Assembly: GCA_905213875.1 (NCBI GenBank)
Contig: CAJMJN010000009.1
Span: 1 to 45,430, forward strand
Length of the DNA stretch: 45,430 bases
Direction: 5' to 3'
From: an uncultured Clostridium sp.
Lineage (GTDB): Bacteria; Bacillota; Clostridia; TANB77; CAG-508
Part shown: positions 42,295 to 45,430 of the stretch, one piece after another
Layout of the letters: every line of letters begins with the position of its first letter
Numbering within the stretch: position 1 is the stretch's first letter
Program-made: the position numbers and the translations under genes
The notes under the pieces: model-generated
What the model saw: only the letters and a program-made list of their open reading frames with translations
What the model was told of the DNA's origin: nothing
The model's database searches: none

Positions 42295-42447
42295 ATGAAA
42301 GAAATTTTTAAGCGGGTTGTTATTGTTGTAATTTTGAGTTTTATCTTTTTTATGGGGGTTGCTGTCTGCATTAATGCAGACAACATTTGGAAAACTTTCA
42401 TTATCCCCAAAACAAGGCGCAGAGTTTCTTCTGCGCCTTGCTTTTTT
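42295..42447 (+). other. Short transcript with a small ORF carrying an in-frame CGG at codon 7
   Basis: After a strong promoter and AGGAGGAGAGTAAC, ATG 42295 opens 'MKEIFK' followed by CGG (42313-42315). Read as Arg, the frame gives a membrane-like 'VVIVVILSFIFFMGVAVCI' but has no stop before the terminator, so the mRNA would be non-stop. With the +1 shift seen elsewhere the product is MKEIFKGLLLL and stops at TAA 42329-42331. The transcript also contains the palindrome GTCTGCATTAATGCAGAC. It could be a small membrane-protein gene, a leader, or a small RNA. This is the only in-frame CGG outside the broken genes. Confidence 0.45.
42413..42447. terminator. Bidirectional terminator between the short transcript and uvrC
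   Basis: Perfect 11-bp stem CAAGGCGCAGA/TCTGCGCCTTG (42413-42423 and 42430-42440) with T6 on the plus strand. It also lies just past the uvrC stop on the minus strand. Confidence 0.92.
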
Positions 42448-42455
42448 GCTAAAAT

Positions 42456-44246
42456 TCAGCTATTTAGCTGTTCTTTTAGCTCTTTTGCAATCTTTTCGTT
42501 AATTCCTTTTACCTGCATTAATTCTTCTATTGAAGCTTCTTGTATTTTTTTCACACTTCCAAAATATTTTAATAATTCTTTCTTTTTAACTTCACCTACT
42601 CCTGGTATATCATCTAATTTAGATTTTGTAATTGACTTATCACGTAATTTTCTATGATATGTTATTGCTGTATCATGCACAGTGTCTTGGAATTGTGTTA
42701 TTACATTCATTAAGTTTTGTGATATTTCTAGTTCATTTCTATTTTCGTCCATTAATGCTCTTGTTTGGTGTTTATCATTTTTTACCATACCAAATACTGG
42801 TATATTTAAATTATATTTTTCTATTGCTCTTTTGGTTGCTCTAATTTGTGTGATTCCTCCATCTGCAAATATAGCATCTGGTAATTCTCCAAATCCTCCT
42901 TTAGGATTTTCAATTGAATGTTTTAATCTTCTTGTTATAACTTCTTCCATGCATTTAGGGTCGTCTTGTTCATACACTGTTTTTATTTTAAAACGTCTTG
43001 ATAAATTCTTTTTTATTGCTCCATCTTTTAGTACACACATACCTGCTACCATATATTCGCCTGATATGTTAGAAATATCATATGTTTCTATTTTTCTTGG
43101 TAATTTATCTAGTTTGCATACTTCTTTTATTTCTAATAATATTTCACTTTTGTCCTTTTCTTTGTTTTCAAGTGTTACTTTTGCATTGTTTTCCGCCATT
43201 TCTACAAAACGCAGTTTTTCGCCTTTTTTAGGTGTTTTTATTTCCACTTTTTTTTCTAAAATTGTGGATAACCATTGTTCTACTGCGTCTTTGTCTTCTA
43301 TTTCTTCTCTCATCATTATTCTATTTGGAATGTTTGGATTATCCATATAATATTGTTTTACAAATCCTGATAAAATTTCTTTGTTATCCATATCTTTTAA
43401 TTCTGGGTAAAAATAGTGTTCTCTTCCTATCATTTTACTTCCTCGTACAAAGAAAATTTCTACACATACTTGTAATTCTGATTTTGCAATTCCTATAACA
43501 TCTATATTGTTTTCTGATATATTAGAAACTTTTTGTTTTGTAGATATTCTTTCAATTGCTTGTATTCTATCACGCAAAGTTGCTGCTTTTTCGTAATCCA
43601 TTTTTTGTGATGCAATTTGCATTTGCTCTGTTAATTCTTTTATTATTTTATCAGTTTTTCCATCTAATAAATCAATTATTTCGTCTATTTGTTTTTTATA
43701 TTCTTCTTTTGTAACATACCCCATGCACGGTGCTAAACATCTACCTATATGGTAGTTTAAGCATGGTCTAGTTCTAGGTTTTAATGTTCTACATTGACGA
43801 ATTTTATATCTTTGTTTTATAAAGTCTATCATTTCTTTAGCACTACCTGGATTAGCATATGGGCCAAAGTATTTTGCCCCATCATTAGTTAATCTTCTAG
43901 TAATAAATACTCCTGGAAAATCACTTTTAACATCTATTTTTATATAGGGATATGTTTTATCATCTTTTAATAAAACATTAAATTTAGGCCTATTTTTCTT
44001 TATTAAATTACACTCTAAAATTAATGCCTCTGCCTCATTATCTACGACAATATATTCAAAATGGTCAATTAGGCTAACCATCTTTTTTATTCTTTCTGTT
44101 TTATTTGTTTTTCTAAAATATTGTCTTACCCTGTTTTTTAAAGAAACTGCTTTTCCAACATATATTATTGTGTTATTTTTATCTCTCATAACATATACTC
44201 CTGGTTTGCCAGGTAGCTTTTTTAATTCTTCTTCGATGTTAAACAT
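42456..44246 (-). CDS. uvrC: UvrC excinuclease subunit
   Basis: The nuclease of UvrABC nucleotide excision repair. Domains in order: GIY-YIG ('KPGVYVMRDKNNTIIYVGKA', about residues 11-30), a Cys-rich linker ('QCRTLKPRTRPCLNYHIGRC'), the UVR motif ('MDYEKAATLRDRIQAIERI', about 210), the C-terminal RNase H-like nuclease ('IETYDISNISGEYMVAGMCV', 'GGFGELPDAIFADGG') and a helix-hairpin-helix end ('LDDIPGVGEVKKKELLKYFG'). Start ATG 44246 is chosen (GGAG 6 bases before) over ATG 44258. About 596 residues, normal. No in-frame CGG. Confidence 0.96.
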   Translation of the reverse strand: MFNIEEELKKLPGKPGVYVMRDKNNTIIYVGKAVSLKNRVRQYFRKTNKTERIKKMVSLIDHFEYIVVDNEAEALILECNLIKKNRPKFNVLLKDDKTYPYIKIDVKSDFPGVFITRRLTNDGAKYFGPYANPGSAKEMIDFIKQRYKIRQCRTLKPRTRPCLNYHIGRCLAPCMGYVTKEEYKKQIDEIIDLLDGKTDKIIKELTEQMQIASQKMDYEKAATLRDRIQAIERISTKQKVSNISENNIDVIGIAKSELQVCVEIFFVRGSKMIGREHYFYPELKDMDNKEILSGFVKQYYMDNPNIPNRIMMREEIEDKDAVEQWLSTILEKKVEIKTPKKGEKLRFVEMAENNAKVTLENKEKDKSEILLEIKEVCKLDKLPRKIETYDISNISGEYMVAGMCVLKDGAIKKNLSRRFKIKTVYEQDDPKCMEEVITRRLKHSIENPKGGFGELPDAIFADGGITQIRATKRAIEKYNLNIPVFGMVKNDKHQTRALMDENRNELEISQNLMNVITQFQDTVHDTAITYHRKLRDKSITKSKLDDIPGVGEVKKKELLKYFGSVKKIQEASIEELMQVKGINEKIAKELKEQLNS

Positions 44247-44298
44247 ATTTATCTCCATTTTATTTATAATCTATTTTAAATTATACTATACAAACCAT

Positions 44299-44337
44299 AA
44301 AAAATAAAGTGAACATGATTGTTTCACTTTATTTTTT
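44299..44337. terminator. Terminator between the XRE regulator gene and uvrC
   Basis: AAAATAAAGTGAA/TTTCACTTTATTTT stem (44301-44313 and 44322-44335), A- and T-rich at the ends. Confidence 0.75.
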
Positions 44338-44356
44338 ATTATTTATATATTTATTT

Positions 44357-44686
44357 TTAATCTTGTTTATTAAAATACATTATTAAGTTTTCTATTGTTT
44401 CTTTGTCTCTTAGTTTTAGTTTGTCAAATCCTGCTATTGAATATTCTAATGTTTTATTTTCTGTTTTGTTTAAGTATTTACTAAATATTTGATTTATTCC
44501 TATATTAAATATATTACAAATTTTTATTAATATTTCATAAGATGGCTTTGCTCTGTCTTGTTCAATGTCACTAATGTGTCTAACTGATACTTCTATTGCT
44601 TCTGCTAGTTTTTCTTGTGTATATCCATTACTTTTGCGTATTTCTTGAATGTTTTTTCCTATTTTTATTGTACTTGTTTTCTTCAT
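44357..44686 (-). CDS. XRE-family transcription regulator
   Basis: 109 residues. The N-terminal helix-turn-helix reads 'IGKNIQEIRKSNGYTQEKLA ... VSVRHISDIEQDRAKPSYEI' (about 8-60), typical of Cro/CI-type regulators. A C-terminal helical part of about 45 residues ('KLKLRDKETIENLIMYF') suggests dimerisation. It has its own terminator and no clear target in the window. Confidence 0.9.
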   Translation of the reverse strand: MKKTSTIKIGKNIQEIRKSNGYTQEKLAEAIEVSVRHISDIEQDRAKPSYEILIKICNIFNIGINQIFSKYLNKTENKTLEYSIAGFDKLKLRDKETIENLIMYFNKQD

Positions 44687-44867
44687 CTATATACCACCCA
44701 TTTTTATGTTTTTGTATATATTATCAAATTTTTAAAATTGTATAAACGAATTATTTGTGTAAGTTATAGTAATATAGTTCCTTTTATTTCTATAGTGTTG
44801 TTGATTTGTTAGTTTTAGTATTGTTTATATACATTTTTTATGTATATAAGTCACATTTTCTTTGCTT

Positions 44868-45005
44868 TTATAAATCTTTTAAATACTGATTTAATAACTT
44901 GTCTACGACTTTTATTTGTTTTTTTACTTCTTCATCTTTTTCTTGTTTTATTAATTCTTTTAGTATTTCTATTTGATTGTTAATTTCTTTTTTTAATTCT
45001 TCCAT
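44868..45005 (-). CDS. Spo0E-like small protein (45 aa)
   Basis: ATG 45005 has GAGGTGATC upstream. The product MEELKKEINNQIEILKELIK... ends with 'VVDKLLNQYLKDL', which fits the Spo0E family pattern (LDxLIxxY near the end of a two-helix hairpin of 45-60 residues). Spo0E proteins dephosphorylate Spo0A~P and delay sporulation. The usual Ser-Gln before the Leu-Asp is replaced, so phosphatase activity is uncertain. Confidence 0.6.
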   Translation of the reverse strand: MEELKKEINNQIEILKELIKQEKDEEVKKQIKVVDKLLNQYLKDL

Positions 45006-45070
45006 TTGATCACCTCTTTATTATTTTTTTCTTTTTATCATTTTTTTATTCATCTTTTGCAGTTTTATGG

Positions 45071-45130
45071 AAAAAGACACTATTTATTAATTATACTTTT
45101 GTAGTATAGTTAGTATTATAGTGTCTTTTT
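45071..45130. terminator. Long hairpin, likely bidirectional terminator
   Basis: Perfect 13-bp stem AAAAAGACACTAT/ATAGTGTCTTTTT (45071-45083 and 45118-45130), with inner ATACT/AGTAT-type pairing. A on one side and T on the other. It lies between the gene ending at 45248 and the Spo0E-like gene. Confidence 0.75.
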
Positions 45131-45247
45131 TCTATTTTATATTTTAAGTTATATTTTTAACAAACTTTATTTTTTTACGAATTATATTATAATTTATTGT
45201 TTTTTATATTATTTTCTCTACCTAGCTTGTTTTTTTGCATTTTCTAG

Positions 45248-45430
45248 TTAGTTTATTTCTAGTAGCTCTATATCTCCTTTGTTATCTATTTTTCCATATA
45301 TGTTAATATACATTTCTTTTTCTAACTTCTGATAACAGTATTCTGCGTTTTTATCATATGCTTTTATTTTTATTATACTTTTATTATCTAACTCTATTTT
45401 AAATTCTGCTATTGAATAAAATTTATTTTT
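45248..45430 (-). CDS. 3' part of a gene running past the right edge
   Basis: The minus-strand frame is open from the window end to TAA 45248 (60 residues visible, 5' end missing): 'FYSIAEFKIELDNKSIIKIK ... MYINIYGKIDNKGDIELLEIN'. It is beta-rich and charged, with no family recognised. A terminator-like hairpin follows at 45071-45130. Confidence 0.55.
   Translation of the reverse strand, partial: KNKFYSIAEFKIELDNKSIIKIKAYDKNAEYCYQKLEKEMYINIYGKIDNKGDIELLEIN

Noticed and set aside
42682..43350. 222-aa plus-strand ORF opposite uvrC
   Set aside because: Antisense shadow of uvrC, with no ribosome site and codon pattern set by the opposite strand.
1..45430. CRISPR array, tRNA or rRNA genes, classical IS transposase
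   Set aside because: No regularly spaced repeats, no cloverleaf-like GC-richer segments, no rRNA-like block and no DDE transposase motifs seen in either strand.

Overview
The window is very AT-rich, with strong Shine-Dalgarno sites, consensus sigma-A promoters and spore genes (a gerA/B/C-type germination operon, a 3' piece of spoIVA, a Spo0E-like peptide). It therefore suggests an endospore-forming, low-GC member of the Clostridia, probably an uncultured gut lineage. That assignment is inference from gene content and base composition.

Layout. Bases 1 to about 25.4 kb, almost all on the minus strand, look like most of an integrative conjugative element (ICE). In transcription order it carries metK, an AP2/zinc-ribbon protein, a small membrane protein, a DUF3560 protein and several small acidic-tailed proteins. 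A probable oriT follows at 20.36-20.46 kb, then a ribbon-helix-helix accessory protein and a MobP-type relaxase. The type IV secretion genes come next: VirD4-type coupling ATPase, VirB2-like pilin, VirB6-like channel protein, a two-TM protein, PrgI/VirB3-like protein, a VirB4-N-like protein, a DNA adenine methylase gene and the VirB4 ATPase, with an M23 (VirB1-like) peptidase. Surface genes (a membrane-anchored protein, a sortase, a thioester/Cna-B adhesin ending in LPKTGC), an ArdC/LtrC-like protein, a lone serine-recombinase domain protein and an MmcQ/YjbR protein complete it. The right boundary is probably near 25.41 kb, where the 3' end of spoIVA with its own terminator begins. From there on the DNA looks chromosomal: PAP2 phosphatase, a FtsX-type ABC exporter with its two-component system, a transglutaminase, the ger operon, rnr, secG, an RluA-type pseudouridine synthase, a class I methyltransferase, uvrC, an XRE regulator and a Spo0E-like peptide.

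Main discovery. Six genes, five in the ICE and one chromosomal (gerA-type), are broken at eight places. At every break an in-frame CGG codon sits where skipping the single C restores the conserved protein with a GGN glycine codon. The sites are one in the sortase, one in VirB4 inside Walker A, three in VirD4, one in VirB6, one in a two-TM T4SS protein, and one in the GerA-type protein. Reading both strands by eye, I found no in-frame CGG in any intact recognised gene of the window. About forty other CGG trinucleotides in genes are all out of frame. This is the pattern expected if CGG is an unassigned or 'hungry' codon at which ribosomes make an efficient +1 shift, or if a special tRNA-Gly reads CGGN as a quadruplet. 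It appears to be a genome-wide recoding system.

Second pattern. At least seven unrelated ICE proteins end in the same acidic-aromatic tail (E/D-rich then EFE). One of them keeps the tail with different codons and no overlapping downstream gene. In three cases the tail DNA also holds the Shine-Dalgarno and an overlapping TTG start of the next gene. Four ICE promoters share an AGAGTTAANAT core.
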